From the NCBI GenBank assembly GCA_026397015.1, contig JAPLVR010000006.1, forward strand, positions 1 through 64,000: DNA of 64,000 nucleotides. Direction: 5' to 3'. This document shows positions 15,618 to 24,060 of this stretch, in pieces (within the stretch, counting starts at the first letter, position 1; the number at the start of each line of letters is the position of its first letter). The notes beneath the pieces were generated by a model, which searched no databases, had not been told where the DNA came from, and was given only the letters and a program-made list of their open reading frames with translations. Position numbers and translations under genes: made by a program. The stretch is from Candidatus Iainarchaeum sp. GTDB lineage: Archaea > Iainarchaeota > Iainarchaeia > Iainarchaeales > JAAZKV01.

Positions 15618-16745
15618 ATGCCGAAGAAGAGTGCGAATAAGGGCGCAAAAGAGGGAAAAGTGCTGGTTGATCCCTGGGGGAGCTCGCTAATTGAAGACTA
15701 CGAGAGGCTGATAAAGGAATTCGGACTGGAACACTTTGATAACAATGAGTTTCCGGAACCGAACCTCCAAATGCGCCGCGGCATCAACTTTGGCGGGCAG
15801 GATTTGAAAGCAATTTCAGATGCAATAAAACAAAAAAAACCGCACTACTGCTTAACAGGAATAATGCCCTCGAGCGAAAAAATACATTTGGGAACGGAAA
15901 CGGTTGTGCAGAACGTCAAATACTTCCAGGACCACGGCGCGAAAACATTTCTGCTTGTGGCGGATTTGGAGGCGCAGGCGACGCGCGGAGTAAGCTTGGA
16001 AGAGGGAAAAAGAAGGGCGCTGGAATTTCATATTCCCACATATGTCGCCCTCGGCCTTGACCCGAAAAAAACAATATTTTATTTGCAAAGCGAGAACAAG
16101 AAAGTGAGCAACCTCGCGGCTGTCTGCGCGCAAAAAATAACCGAAAACGAATTCAGAGCCATTTACGGTTCTGTTCACCCTGCGAAGGTAATGAGCGCAT
16201 TTATCCAAGTCGGAGACATTCTGTGGCCGCAGCTTGGGGAAGAAATGCCCGGAATAATCCCCGTTGGAATTGACCAGGCTCCGCACATCAGAATGACAAG
16301 GGATGTTGCAAGAAGGCTCAAAGGGGAACACAAATTTTTCCTTCCGAGCGCGGTTTACAACAAATACACCTCCGCGCTTGACGGCTCATTCAAAATGAGC
16401 AAAAACGAGGCAGTCGGAAAAATGGAACTTCCCGAAGAAAACATTTCATCGCTCGATAAAAAAATAAACAAGGCGCTCACGGGCGGAAGGGCAACGATGG
16501 AAGAACAGAGAAAAAAGGGCGGCATTCCTGAAAAGTGCGTCGTTTTTGAGTACTGCAAAAATCATTTCATCAGGGATGATAAAGGGCTGAATGAAATGTT
16601 CGAAGGATGCGTTTCCGGAAAAAATCTGTGCGGAGAATGCAAGGCAAAATACGGAATTCCTTACGCCAAAAAATTCTTCGAAGATTTCAACAAAAAGTTT
16701 GAGGAAGCAAAGAAAAACATCGGAAAAATAAATTTTTTAAAATAA
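15618..16745 (+). CDS. trpS: Tryptophanyl-tRNA synthetase
   Basis: A class I enzyme that charges tRNA-Trp. The 375-residue protein is of the archaeal/eukaryal type, with a HIGH-like KIHLG in MPSSEKIHLGTETV, the tryptophan-pocket segment PGIIPVGIDQAPHIRMTRD and the KMSKS-type FKMSKNEA. MPKKSANKG at 15618 starts 4 bp after the upstream stop; an earlier TTG inside that gene is less likely. SerRS and LysRS are close by, so this is a small synthetase cluster. Confidence 0.95.
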   Translation: MPKKSANKGAKEGKVLVDPWGSSLIEDYERLIKEFGLEHFDNNEFPEPNLQMRRGINFGGQDLKAISDAIKQKKPHYCLTGIMPSSEKIHLGTETVVQNVKYFQDHGAKTFLLVADLEAQATRGVSLEEGKRRALEFHIPTYVALGLDPKKTIFYLQSENKKVSNLAAVCAQKITENEFRAIYGSVHPAKVMSAFIQVGDILWPQLGEEMPGIIPVGIDQAPHIRMTRDVARRLKGEHKFFLPSAVYNKYTSALDGSFKMSKNEAVGKMELPEENISSLDKKINKALTGGRATMEEQRKKGGIPEKCVVFEYCKNHFIRDDKGLNEMFEGCVSGKNLCGECKAKYGIPYAKKFFEDFNKKFEEAKKNIGKINFLK

Positions 16746-16834
16746 TGAAAATTAAACAGTGAAAATTTTAAAAGAATAAAAGAGCCAAAGTAAAAAAAAT
16801 ATTTTAAATTAAAAAATGCGTTGGGTGAAAAAAA

Positions 16835-18127
16835 ATGCTTGATCCGAAAATAATAAGGGAAAACACGGAAGGGGTGGGCAAAAACCTGGCGAAAAGGGGC
16901 GACCCGAAAATAATCCAGGCTTTTGACGAATGGGTGCTGGAAGACAGGAAGTGGAGGGAATTAAAGGGAGAAGTGGATGATTTGCGGGCGGAGAGAAATA
17001 AAATAAGCGAAGAAATAAAGATTGCAAAGGGAAACAACGACAACAAAAAATTCGAGGAGCTGATGAAAAAGGCGAAGGAACTTCCGGCGCAATTGAGGGA
17101 AAAAGAATCCTTAATGAATGCGGCGGAGTTGAATGCAACCCACCTGATTTCGAAACTGCCGAACCTGCTGGATAAAAATGTGCCAATCGGGGAGAACGAG
17201 GAAAAAAACAAAATCGTGAGAAAATTGGGCAAGCCGAAGGCGGAAAAGTTTGAGTTGAAGCACCACGGGGAGTTTGCGAAAGAATTAGGCATTGCCGATT
17301 TTGAGGGCGCGGTAAAAATTGCCGGCTCGGGATTTTATTATTTGAAAGGAGATTTAGCGCTGCTTGATTTGGCGCTGCAAAGGTTCGCAATAGATCTGCT
17401 TCTGAAAAAAGGATTTACCCTCGTTCAGCCGCCGCTGATGATGAACAGAAAGGTTTATTCCGAAGTAACCGATTTGGGCGCATTCGAAGATGTCCTCTAC
17501 AAGATTGAAGGGCAGGACTTGTACTTGATTGCCACATCCGAACATCCATTGGTTGCAATGAATGCCGGCAGGATTTTTGAGGAAAAAGAAATCAAAAAAC
17601 CCATTTTGCTTGCGGGGGTGAGCCCGTGCTTCAGAAAAGAAGTCGGGAAGCACGGACTGGACGAGAGGGGATTTTTCAGGGTGCACCACTTCAACAAGGT
17701 TGAACAGGTTGCAATATGCAAACCCGAAGATTCGAAAAAAGTGTTTGAATCGCTTGTGAAGAGCCAGGAAGAGCTTTTCAAGAAACTAAAAATCCCCTAC
17801 AGGATTATGAGCATCTGTTCGGGAGAAATCGGTTTCGTTGCCTCAAAGAAATTCGATTTGGAAGGATGGTCGCCGCGCGAGAAAAAATATATTGAGCTGG
17901 GAAGCTGCTCCAACTGCACAAGCTACCAGTCAGCAGGGCTGAACATAAAATACAAGAAAGAGGACGGAACGAAAGAATATGTGCACACATTGAATGCCAC
18001 AATGGTGCCGACAACAAGGACTCTGAGGGCAATAATCGAAAATTACCAAACAAAAAAAGGGGCAATTAAGGTGCCTGCCGCGCTGCAAAAATACATGAAT
18101 GGAAAAAAAGAAATCAAAAAACAATAA
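16835..18127 (+). CDS. serS: Seryl-tRNA synthetase
   Basis: A class II SerRS of the common type (430 aa), which charges tRNA-Ser. It has an N-terminal two-helix coiled-coil arm (about residues 30-105), the motif 2 loop SPCFRKEVGKHGLDERGFFR and motif 3 region NATMVPTTRTLRAIIENYQ near residues 390-408. It lacks the zinc-containing N-terminal domain of the rare methanogen-type SerRS. The ATG follows an A-rich leader with GGTGAAAAAAA. It is convergent with the V4R gene across 59 bp. Confidence 0.95.
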   Translation: MLDPKIIRENTEGVGKNLAKRGDPKIIQAFDEWVLEDRKWRELKGEVDDLRAERNKISEEIKIAKGNNDNKKFEELMKKAKELPAQLREKESLMNAAELNATHLISKLPNLLDKNVPIGENEEKNKIVRKLGKPKAEKFELKHHGEFAKELGIADFEGAVKIAGSGFYYLKGDLALLDLALQRFAIDLLLKKGFTLVQPPLMMNRKVYSEVTDLGAFEDVLYKIEGQDLYLIATSEHPLVAMNAGRIFEEKEIKKPILLAGVSPCFRKEVGKHGLDERGFFRVHHFNKVEQVAICKPEDSKKVFESLVKSQEELFKKLKIPYRIMSICSGEIGFVASKKFDLEGWSPREKKYIELGSCSNCTSYQSAGLNIKYKKEDGTKEYVHTLNATMVPTTRTLRAIIENYQTKKGAIKVPAALQKYMNGKKEIKKQ

Positions 18128-18186
18128 TAACTAAAAATAACAACAAGACCAAAAAAACAAAAAAATTGCTTAAATAGTTTCTTGCC

Positions 18187-18750
18187 TTATTCGAAAACCA
18201 GCTGGTCGCGCACTTCCTTCGTCGAAAGGTCGAACTCGCTCTGCGGTTTTATTATGAATTTGCAGTTCGGGCTGTTCAAAGCGGCGCATTCCGATTCAAC
18301 ACAATCAACATCGATTCCGAAAACATTTGAAAAAATTCCGGCGAAGATTCCGCGGAGCATGGCATCAACGGGCCAGGACACCTTTCCCTTCAATGCTGCG
18401 GCAACGGGCGAATTCTCAACCAGAAGAATCGCGCGCTTTGCGTTGAAATCCAAATCAATCATTTGTATTTTTCCCCATCCTGAAGCAGTGAAAAAAGTTG
18501 TAAGCAATTCGAGCGCTTTTTCTTTGTTGAGCCCGAAGTCGATGTCAAACTGGCGCATAAGGTCAGATTTCACATTTTTCTTAATCACTTCGTAAATTTT
18601 TTTGTGCAACTCGGCATCAGGAACCTCGACGGCGGAGGTGATGACTTCAACGGGCACAATCAAAAACGGGATATTTACAAGATAAAAGTTATTGTGAGTG
18701 TACTTGAGATTATTGGTAAAAATGTATTTGTCAAAGAAGGAGTTAAGCAT
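18187..18750 (-). CDS. V4R (4VR)-domain protein
   Basis: A 187-residue protein whose C-terminal half is a V4R small-molecule-binding domain: VDAMLRGIFAGIFSNVFG, then VDCVESECAALNSPNCKFII, with the cysteine pair (ESEC...NSPNC) and final F-I-I strand typical of the family. V4R domains bind hydrocarbons or other small ligands, often in signalling. I start it at MLNSFFDKY (18750), because an upstream extension runs through the preceding gene. It overlaps that winged-helix gene by 8 bp, so a ligand sensor and its DNA-binding partner are likely translated together. Confidence 0.8.
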   Translation of the reverse strand: MLNSFFDKYIFTNNLKYTHNNFYLVNIPFLIVPVEVITSAVEVPDAELHKKIYEVIKKNVKSDLMRQFDIDFGLNKEKALELLTTFFTASGWGKIQMIDLDFNAKRAILLVENSPVAAALKGKVSWPVDAMLRGIFAGIFSNVFGIDVDCVESECAALNSPNCKFIIKPQSEFDLSTKEVRDQLVFE

Positions 18751-19129
18751 CGAAAGCACCTCTGCCCGATGATTCTTTGGCGTCTTTGCCGCCGCTGTTC
18801 TTACCCGAAAGAATGATTTCCGATTCCTTCTCGTACTCCTTAAGTATTTCATGAATTGTCCTATATTTCTCAACCAAAAGAGGCCAAACAATGAGGGAAT
18901 TGCCTGCTCTTTTGCATAGGATAAGCTGCTTTTGGACAAGTTTTTTGATATAATACGCGTATTTGGTGCTCATCCTGCGCTTCTTTTCGCGCGTGGAAAT
19001 TTCCTCGTTGAAGTTTTCGGCAATCTCAAGAGCAGTTGTGGGCCAATGGTTAAGAATGAACTCAAAAATTTCGCGCTCGAAGTCGCTCAAACCGGTAAGG
19101 TCTGGCAAGACAGAAATCAGCTTATCCAT
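18743..19129 (-). CDS. Winged-helix regulator paired with the V4R protein
   Basis: A 128-residue protein with a winged-helix layout: FEREIFEFILNHWPTTALEIAEN, then the second helix NEEISTREKKRRMSTKYAYYIK and a wing strand ILCKRAGNSLIVWPL. A C-terminal charged tail ends ESSGRGAFDA. It is the first gene of a two-gene operon with the overlapping V4R gene, so the pair looks like a split one-component regulator in which the V4R protein senses a ligand and this protein binds DNA. The family is not named; MarR/ArsR-like folds are possible. Confidence 0.6.
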   Translation of the reverse strand: MDKLISVLPDLTGLSDFEREIFEFILNHWPTTALEIAENFNEEISTREKKRRMSTKYAYYIKKLVQKQLILCKRAGNSLIVWPLLVEKYRTIHEILKEYEKESEIILSGKNSGGKDAKESSGRGAFDA

Positions 19130-19284
19130 TGCGCCAAAATTAATGATTTAAGCAATATAAAAACATTCTCTTACTGGCATGACAGGAAAAAAACAAGGTC
19201 TTATACATAATTTGTTTCGGTTTTTTGAACAACTGTCCAAGAAATAGCGAGTTTTATTAAGTGGTTTGTTCAATTAATATTGGA

Positions 19285-20430
19285 ATGACTAAAAGAAAAA
19301 TAAGATCACAGAAGCCGATTCTGGCTGACATGCACACGCACCTCCTCGAAAAAAGGGTGAACCCGAAGAAGTGGTGGGCGGCGGCAAAAAAACGCGAACT
19401 CTCAGCAGTGGCAATAACCGAACACGGGGAAAAAAAGCCCCGTATCGCATATCTGAAGCTGCTCAAAAACAAGCCGGAGGAAATAATCCTCGTTCCGGGG
19501 CTTGAAGCGAAAACAAAAATAGGGCACGTCCTTGTTTATGGAAAGGACGAATCTGTCTACTGGCCAAAAGAGCTGCAGAAAAAAAACATCCCAATAACAA
19601 AAGTCCTTGAAATCGCGAAAAAAAACGGCTTCCTTGTGAGCATTTCACATCCCTACGGTTATAGGCTTGATTCAGCGTGCGGAATAATCGGCGAAAAAAA
19701 AGTAAAAAAGCTGCTAAAAGAAAACGATATTGGGGTGGAATATTATAACGGAATGCTCGGCTCGGCAAACGACTTCATTTTCAGGGCAAAATGGGCCCGG
19801 AAGCTCTACAACTTCCTCGACTTTGCGGAAAAAAACCGCGTCTTCAAAAGTCTGAGGCTGGCAAAGAGAAGCGGCAGGACAAAAAAATCCCTGGAAAAAA
19901 TTTCGATTGAAACTCTTGGGCGGGTGAGGAAAGCGGTAATGCTTTCGCAGCACGCAAAATTCATAACTGTCGGAAGCGACGCGCATTACCCGAAAAATAT
20001 AGGGAGTGCAATTGTTCAACTGAAAAGAAAGCCGAAAAACGCCGGAACCTTTCTGCAAATGATTAAAAGAAATGAAATTATTTTGGCCGGGCCGAATTTC
20101 TATTTGGCAAAGCCGGTCGACGAACTCAAAAAGAAGGAGCTCTTTGAAGGGCTTAAATACATCACCCAGGGAAAAATAGGCGGAATAGGAAAAGCGAAAA
20201 TTGTGCGGAAGATAACAAAAAAGGTTTCAGGCGGAAAAAGAAAAATCGCCGGAAGGATAAAAAAGATAAGGAAGGCAAGAATCGGAAAAAAATTAAAGAA
20301 AAGAATCGGCGGGCGGGGTTGGAGGCTGCGGAAAAGAATATTGAAAATAAGGAAAGCACGTTTTGGAAAAAAACTGAGAAAGGCATTCATCAAGCTTAGA
20401 AAAAAAAGATTCAGGAGGAAGAAAAAATGA
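19285..20430 (+). CDS. PHP-domain phosphoesterase with a repeated basic C-terminal tail
   Basis: The N-terminal 250 residues are a PHP metal-dependent phosphoesterase: ILADMHTHL (D15, H17, H19), AVAITEHGE (E46, H47), VPGLEAK, ISHPYG and VGSDAHYP. PHP domains hydrolyse phosphoesters, such as histidinol phosphate or nucleic-acid ends. From about residue 300 the protein turns strongly basic and carries at least two copies of an IRKARxGKKL motif (20267 onward), probably for nucleic-acid binding. ATG 19285 (MTKRK) is preferred over an upstream GTG at 19261; TTTTATTA about 30 nt upstream is the TATA box. It overlaps the next gene by 4 bp (ATGA). Confidence 0.75.
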   Translation: MTKRKIRSQKPILADMHTHLLEKRVNPKKWWAAAKKRELSAVAITEHGEKKPRIAYLKLLKNKPEEIILVPGLEAKTKIGHVLVYGKDESVYWPKELQKKNIPITKVLEIAKKNGFLVSISHPYGYRLDSACGIIGEKKVKKLLKENDIGVEYYNGMLGSANDFIFRAKWARKLYNFLDFAEKNRVFKSLRLAKRSGRTKKSLEKISIETLGRVRKAVMLSQHAKFITVGSDAHYPKNIGSAIVQLKRKPKNAGTFLQMIKRNEIILAGPNFYLAKPVDELKKKELFEGLKYITQGKIGGIGKAKIVRKITKKVSGGKRKIAGRIKKIRKARIGKKLKKRIGGRGWRLRKRILKIRKARFGKKLRKAFIKLRKKRFRRKKK

Positions 20431-20834
20431 AATATGCAGTTTCAAACAATACGGAAGTTGAAAAGATTCCGCGCGACACGGAAGAAATTCACATGACGCG
20501 GCCAATAAAATCCAAGACCCTGAAAAAGCTTCTGGAAAAGTGCCACATAAACATGATAACTCTCTCGAACTCGTGCTTCCAGAGGCTTTCGCCAAAAACA
20601 AGAAAAATTGCGAACGAAAAGGGGGCCCAGTTTGCAATTGAAAAAAAACGCGGGCGCGCCATCAGCATCCCGCTGAAAACGCTCCTTTACATAATTGAAC
20701 TGAAGAGGGACTACCAAAGCATAAGGGAAATCGAAAGGCTCACGGGAATTCCAAAGTCAACGGTGCATTACCTGATAAAATACGCGAAAAGGGTCAAAGT
20801 AAAAAAAGGAAAGGAAATAATTTATTTGAAATAA
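20427..20834 (+). CDS. Helix-turn-helix protein coupled to the PHP gene
   Basis: A 135-residue protein ending in a clear HTH: QSIREIERLTGIPKSTVHYL (about residues 97-116), of the kind seen in transposase or Hin/sigma-like HTHs. The middle is basic (SPKTRKIANEKGAQFAIEKK). The ATGA overlap with the PHP-domain gene implies coupled translation, so the two may act together on DNA. No catalytic domain is attached, so it is not a recombinase by itself. Family unknown. Confidence 0.55.
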   Translation: MKYAVSNNTEVEKIPRDTEEIHMTRPIKSKTLKKLLEKCHINMITLSNSCFQRLSPKTRKIANEKGAQFAIEKKRGRAISIPLKTLLYIIELKRDYQSIREIERLTGIPKSTVHYLIKYAKRVKVKKGKEIIYLK

Positions 20835-20887
20835 AAAACAAGATAAAAATAAACCAGAATAATTTTCGACGCCTTTCAGCCGCGGTT

Positions 20888-21874
20888 TTATTGCCGCGCA
20901 TCCGCCAGCCGCGCCTTTATTATTGAAACGCATCTTTCAAGAACTTCTTCCGGCTTTGTGTTTCCCTTCCACTGTGCCGCGCCCGAATGGCCGCCGACTT
21001 CTCCGCCGATTTCTTTCTGCAGCGGAATAAGCAGGTGTCTCATCAGGCTGAATTTATTTTTGCCCATGAACCCGGTTTCTGCCCTGCCCGAAAGCACTGT
21101 TGTTCCGTTTTTTTCGGCTCCGCAAACCAATGCAATGTGCGCTCCGAGCTCCAAAAGTTTTGATGCCGCCGAACCCTGGTAGAAGGAAAGAACGCTTGTG
21201 ACAATAACGGTTCCGTTGAAATCGGAGACGGACGCTCTCTGCGCCGCCTTAAAAAAAGCTATTTTTTCATCATCCTGGGCGACATGCCTTGAAAATTCAA
21301 GCACATCCGCATAGTTTTTTCCCGAATTTTTCAGGCACTGCGCAAAATCTCCGAAACTCTCCGCATTTGAGGTAATGAATCTGCCGGTGTCCTCGACAAT
21401 CCCCACACACGCATAAAAAAACATTTTTTTGAAAAATTGCCTCCAAAATTTTCTAAAAAGAACCTGTGTTGATGAAACACAGTTTGGATCGATAAACGCA
21501 TTTTTTCCTTTCACTATTCTTCGCTTTTCAATTATGTGGTGGTCGAAGGCAAAAAGCTCGACGGATTTTTTGAGCGCCTGAAACTTTTGCCGGAGCCGTC
21601 CGAGTTGCTCAAAATCATTGAAATCAAAAATAATTATCGCGTCAAAATTTTCCAAAGAAGGGTTTACTTCAAATGAAATCTTTTGCGAAACCGCAAAATG
21701 AAGCGCCTGCTCATTTATATGCGATGGAACCGCAATCGAAGAAAAAATTTTTTTGCCGCCCAAAAGTTCGCGCATTATTGCAGCCGAACAGAAAGAATCA
21801 AGGTCGGCATTTTCATGAGTGAGAAGCAGAATTCTCTTCCCCTTCAGCTTTTCAAGCATGCCTGTTTTCGCCAT
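20888..21874 (-). CDS. DHH-family phosphoesterase (RecJ/nanoRNase-like)
   Basis: A 328-residue DHH protein. The N-terminal domain has LLLTHENADLDSFCSAA, IIIFDFNDFEQLG and the signature FDHHIIEKRR. The C-terminal DHHA1 domain ends in the substrate-binding GGHSGAAQWKG. These proteins cleave short RNA/DNA or cyclic dinucleotides with Mn ions. It closes the exosome-superoperon gene string on the minus strand, 71 bp after prefoldin beta, and many archaea carry a DHH gene here. An RNA turnover role beside the exosome is plausible but not shown. Confidence 0.88.
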   Translation of the reverse strand: MAKTGMLEKLKGKRILLLTHENADLDSFCSAAIMRELLGGKKIFSSIAVPSHINEQALHFAVSQKISFEVNPSLENFDAIIIFDFNDFEQLGRLRQKFQALKKSVELFAFDHHIIEKRRIVKGKNAFIDPNCVSSTQVLFRKFWRQFFKKMFFYACVGIVEDTGRFITSNAESFGDFAQCLKNSGKNYADVLEFSRHVAQDDEKIAFFKAAQRASVSDFNGTVIVTSVLSFYQGSAASKLLELGAHIALVCGAEKNGTTVLSGRAETGFMGKNKFSLMRHLLIPLQKEIGGEVGGHSGAAQWKGNTKPEEVLERCVSIIKARLADARQ

Positions 21875-21945
21875 GTTAACATTTATCCATTGCCGGTGAC
21901 AATCAAGCTCTGAAATTTGATCCGCGATTTTCCGGTATTTGCCGC

Positions 21946-22320
21946 TTACTTGCCTGCTTTCTTTTTCGGCTCTTTTTTCCCTTCCGGGCTTTTTTTTGCC
22001 GCACCCTCTATTTCGGACTTGATTGAATTAAGCTTTTTCAGCACTGTTTCTTCCTGTTTTTGGATTGTCTTCAGCCTCAGTTCGACATTCTCTTTCTTCT
22101 CCGCAATTTCTTTTTCCATTTCTTTCTTGCCCTTTTTTATCAAAATATTGCCCACCGCTTTCAAAACCGATTCTTCTTTGCTTTTCCCGAGCTCGTCAAG
22201 GGAAGCCTGCATTATTTCCTTCTGGAAAGAAAGCTGCTGCTTCTGTGCGGAAATGCCCGCGAGGAACTGCCTGTTCCTTTCGAACTCGATTATTGCCGCC
22301 CTTTTTTCTTCATCATTCAT
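21946..22320 (-). CDS. pfdB: Prefoldin beta subunit with basic C-terminal extension
   Basis: A 124-residue coiled-coil protein. The pattern FERNRQFLAGISAQKQQLSFQ, followed by a hydrophobic turn (LKAVGNILIKKG) and a second long helix, is the two-helix prefoldin beta arrangement. Beta subunits assemble with alpha into the jellyfish-like chaperone that passes unfolded proteins to the thermosome. The last 15 residues (KKSPEGKKEPKKKAGK) are an extra basic tail. It overlaps pcc1 by the ATGA motif, an arrangement conserved in many archaea. Confidence 0.85.
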   Translation of the reverse strand: MNDEEKRAAIIEFERNRQFLAGISAQKQQLSFQKEIMQASLDELGKSKEESVLKAVGNILIKKGKKEMEKEIAEKKENVELRLKTIQKQEETVLKKLNSIKSEIEGAAKKSPEGKKEPKKKAGK

Positions 22321-22574
22321 TCTAATTCCTCCAATTTTTTTAAAATCCCAAATGGCTTCAAAATCGAATTTTCGGATGCGCGCAATGCCGTTTTATCCGA
22401 AGCGCTGATACTGATTTTCACCAAATTTTTTTCAACCACGACTTTCACGCTGCTTCTTAAAAATTTTTCTTCCAGCTCGGGAGCTATCGATTCGAAAAAA
22501 ACTTTTGCCTCCCTGTTTGAATCAAATTCCAAATTAAAATTGCGCTTATACATGCAAACTCTTCTGTTTTTCAT
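22317..22574 (-). CDS. pcc1: KEOPS complex subunit Pcc1
   Basis: A small (85 aa) Pcc1/CTAG-family protein: FNLEFDSNREAKVFFESIAPE, a strand VVVEKNLVKISISASD, then a helix ALRASENSILKPFGILKKLEE. Pcc1 is the dimerising subunit of the KEOPS/tRNA t6A complex that works with Kae1. Its place between rpoP and prefoldin beta is the archaeal standard, which supports the call although the protein is short. The start could be residue 8 (MYKRNF). Confidence 0.82.
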   Translation of the reverse strand: MKNRRVCMYKRNFNLEFDSNREAKVFFESIAPELEEKFLRSSVKVVVEKNLVKISISASDKTALRASENSILKPFGILKKLEELE

Positions 22575-22595
22575 TTTCCAATGTCTTCAATTTTT

Positions 22596-22730
22596 TCAAA
22601 CTGCCTTTAATTCCTTTGAAATCGGCTCCCTTGTCTTGTAAAGAATCCTGTAACCGCATTTCGGGCACCTGACTGTTCCTTCCACGACGCTCATTACTTC
22701 CGCCCCGCATTTAACGCATCTAAATGTCAT
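22596..22730 (-). CDS. rpoP: RNA polymerase subunit Rpo12 (P)
   Basis: A 44-residue zinc protein with CVKCG and CPKCG finger halves and the tail YRILYKTREPISKELKAV, matching archaeal Rpo12. It bridges polymerase subunits. The gene starts at MTFRC inside the last codons of the L37Ae gene (11-bp overlap); the longer basic frame upstream is the L37Ae tail read in another frame. Its length is slightly under the usual 48-50 residues. Confidence 0.9.
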   Translation of the reverse strand: MTFRCVKCGAEVMSVVEGTVRCPKCGYRILYKTREPISKELKAV

Positions 22731-23214
22731 CAAAATCACTTCCTTTTTTCTTTCCTTTTTCTTTGGCCGCTCTTCGTCCGCCTTCCTTTTTCCTGTTTTT
22801 TGATTCTTTTTCTCTTGCCCCTGCGGACTTTTCCTCGGCTTTTTCTTCCGCAAATTTCACTGTGCCTTCCTGCGTCAAAACTTTTTCAACTTCGCGCTCA
22901 ATATCGGCGAAGCTGCTTTCTTTCAGTTTTGAAATATCAAGGGTTCCAAACACAAAAGATTTTTGCGAAACAGCTTTGTGAACGGCTTTTCCAGGAAGGG
23001 TTTCGATTTCGTATGCCCCGCCTGTGAATCGAATCCCGCATTTTGTGCATGCAAACAATCCCGCCGCGATTCTTTTCACGCGCGAAAATCCGCATGCCGG
23101 ACACGGACCGAGGTCCTTCTGCCTGGCAGAAACCTTGAGCAGCCTCCTTCTTATTCCCACTCCGTAGCGGGAACCGTACTTTCCTGCCACATCAACTTTT
23201 TTAGTTTTTCCCAT
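22720..23214 (-). CDS. rpl37ae: Ribosomal protein L37Ae (eL43) with a long charged tail
   Basis: Residues 1-75 are eL43: GSRYGVGIRRRLLKV, then a zinc finger CPACGFSRV and CTKCGIRFTGGAYE, a protein of the large subunit. After this the sequence carries an extra 80-residue extension rich in Lys, Glu and Ala (ending KEKGKKKGSDFDDI), about twice the normal length. The extension may be a DPANN-like low-complexity addition or a second domain. A Shine-Dalgarno-like GGTGGGC precedes the ATG. It is part of the exosome superoperon. Confidence 0.92.
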   Translation of the reverse strand: MGKTKKVDVAGKYGSRYGVGIRRRLLKVSARQKDLGPCPACGFSRVKRIAAGLFACTKCGIRFTGGAYEIETLPGKAVHKAVSQKSFVFGTLDISKLKESSFADIEREVEKVLTQEGTVKFAEEKAEEKSAGAREKESKNRKKEGGRRAAKEKGKKKGSDFDDI

Positions 23215-23268
23215 TTATGCCCACCAGCAAATTACTTTTTTTCGACAAAATTCTGGGAAAAAGCATTT

Positions 23269-24060
23269 TTAAAGCTTAGAGATTTTTGCCCTAACCCCTT
23301 TTCCCACTTCAAATGCTTTTTCAATCATTTCATCAATCTCTCCGGCCTTGAACGAACCGCCTATTCCCTTCTGCATTGCGGCCATAAAACCGTCTTCGGT
23401 TGTTGAAACCGAAAATCTCGCTTCAGCTGCTTTCTCCTCTATGTATGTAGGGTCCAGAAGAATTGTTCCGCCTACTTTCACAAAGGTCGTTAAAATCGGC
23501 AGCCTTTTTAGTTCAAGCTTTCCCGTGAATTCGCCTTTGATTATTTTGTCTTTTTCATCCAACTTAGGAATTTTTCCCTGCATGAAGCACAACAACGCTG
23601 CTATTGCTCCGGCATCGAAAATGTTTCCATCGCTGTTTATTGCATAGAAATCAATAAAGCCAATCCAGGACAACTCGCCCTCTCTGATACAGAGCTTGCT
23701 GAAATCGATTGCCTTGCTTTCCCTTATTCCCCTGTCTACTACTCTTCCTATCTCGACTTCCACCATTGAAGGTGGCCCGGATTCGTAATCCGGATTTGCA
23801 AGCGGCAAAAGTTCCGCGCCGATTGAGATTGAGCCCTCATTCGGACTATCGGGGTATGGAACGCCTGTCAGCATTTTCAAACCTGCGACTACTTCCGTTT
23901 CTCCCAGCCTCACCCTTGCTGAGCCCTCTGCATTTCCCGCGAAGCCCGTTTCGATTGTGAGCTTTCTCATTTCATCGGCTTTCCTTCCGTCAAGCCTTTT
24001 CCCTTCTTTGGCCATTTCGACCACTTTTGATATTTCATATTCCAATATTGTAGATCTCAC
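23269..24060 (-). CDS. rrp42: Exosome complex subunit Rrp42
   Basis: A 263-residue RNase PH-fold subunit (non-catalytic) that forms the hexameric exosome ring with Rrp41. It has RLDGRKADEMRKLTIETG, ARVRLGETEVVAGLK, SPNEGSISIGAEL and a long C-terminal helix typical of Rrp42. Translation seems to start at GTG 24060 inside the rrp41 stop (GTGA overlap), so the two subunits are made in a fixed ratio. Archaeal genome order rrp4-rrp41-rrp42 is conserved here. Confidence 0.93.
   Translation of the reverse strand: MRSTILEYEISKVVEMAKEGKRLDGRKADEMRKLTIETGFAGNAEGSARVRLGETEVVAGLKMLTGVPYPDSPNEGSISIGAELLPLANPDYESGPPSMVEVEIGRVVDRGIRESKAIDFSKLCIREGELSWIGFIDFYAINSDGNIFDAGAIAALLCFMQGKIPKLDEKDKIIKGEFTGKLELKRLPILTTFVKVGGTILLDPTYIEEKAAEARFSVSTTEDGFMAAMQKGIGGSFKAGEIDEMIEKAFEVGKGVRAKISKL

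Noticed and set aside
16804..17390. Minus-strand ORFs opposite serS
   Set aside because: They lie opposite the coiled-coil arm of SerRS and show only a Ser/Phe/Leu-rich shadow composition.
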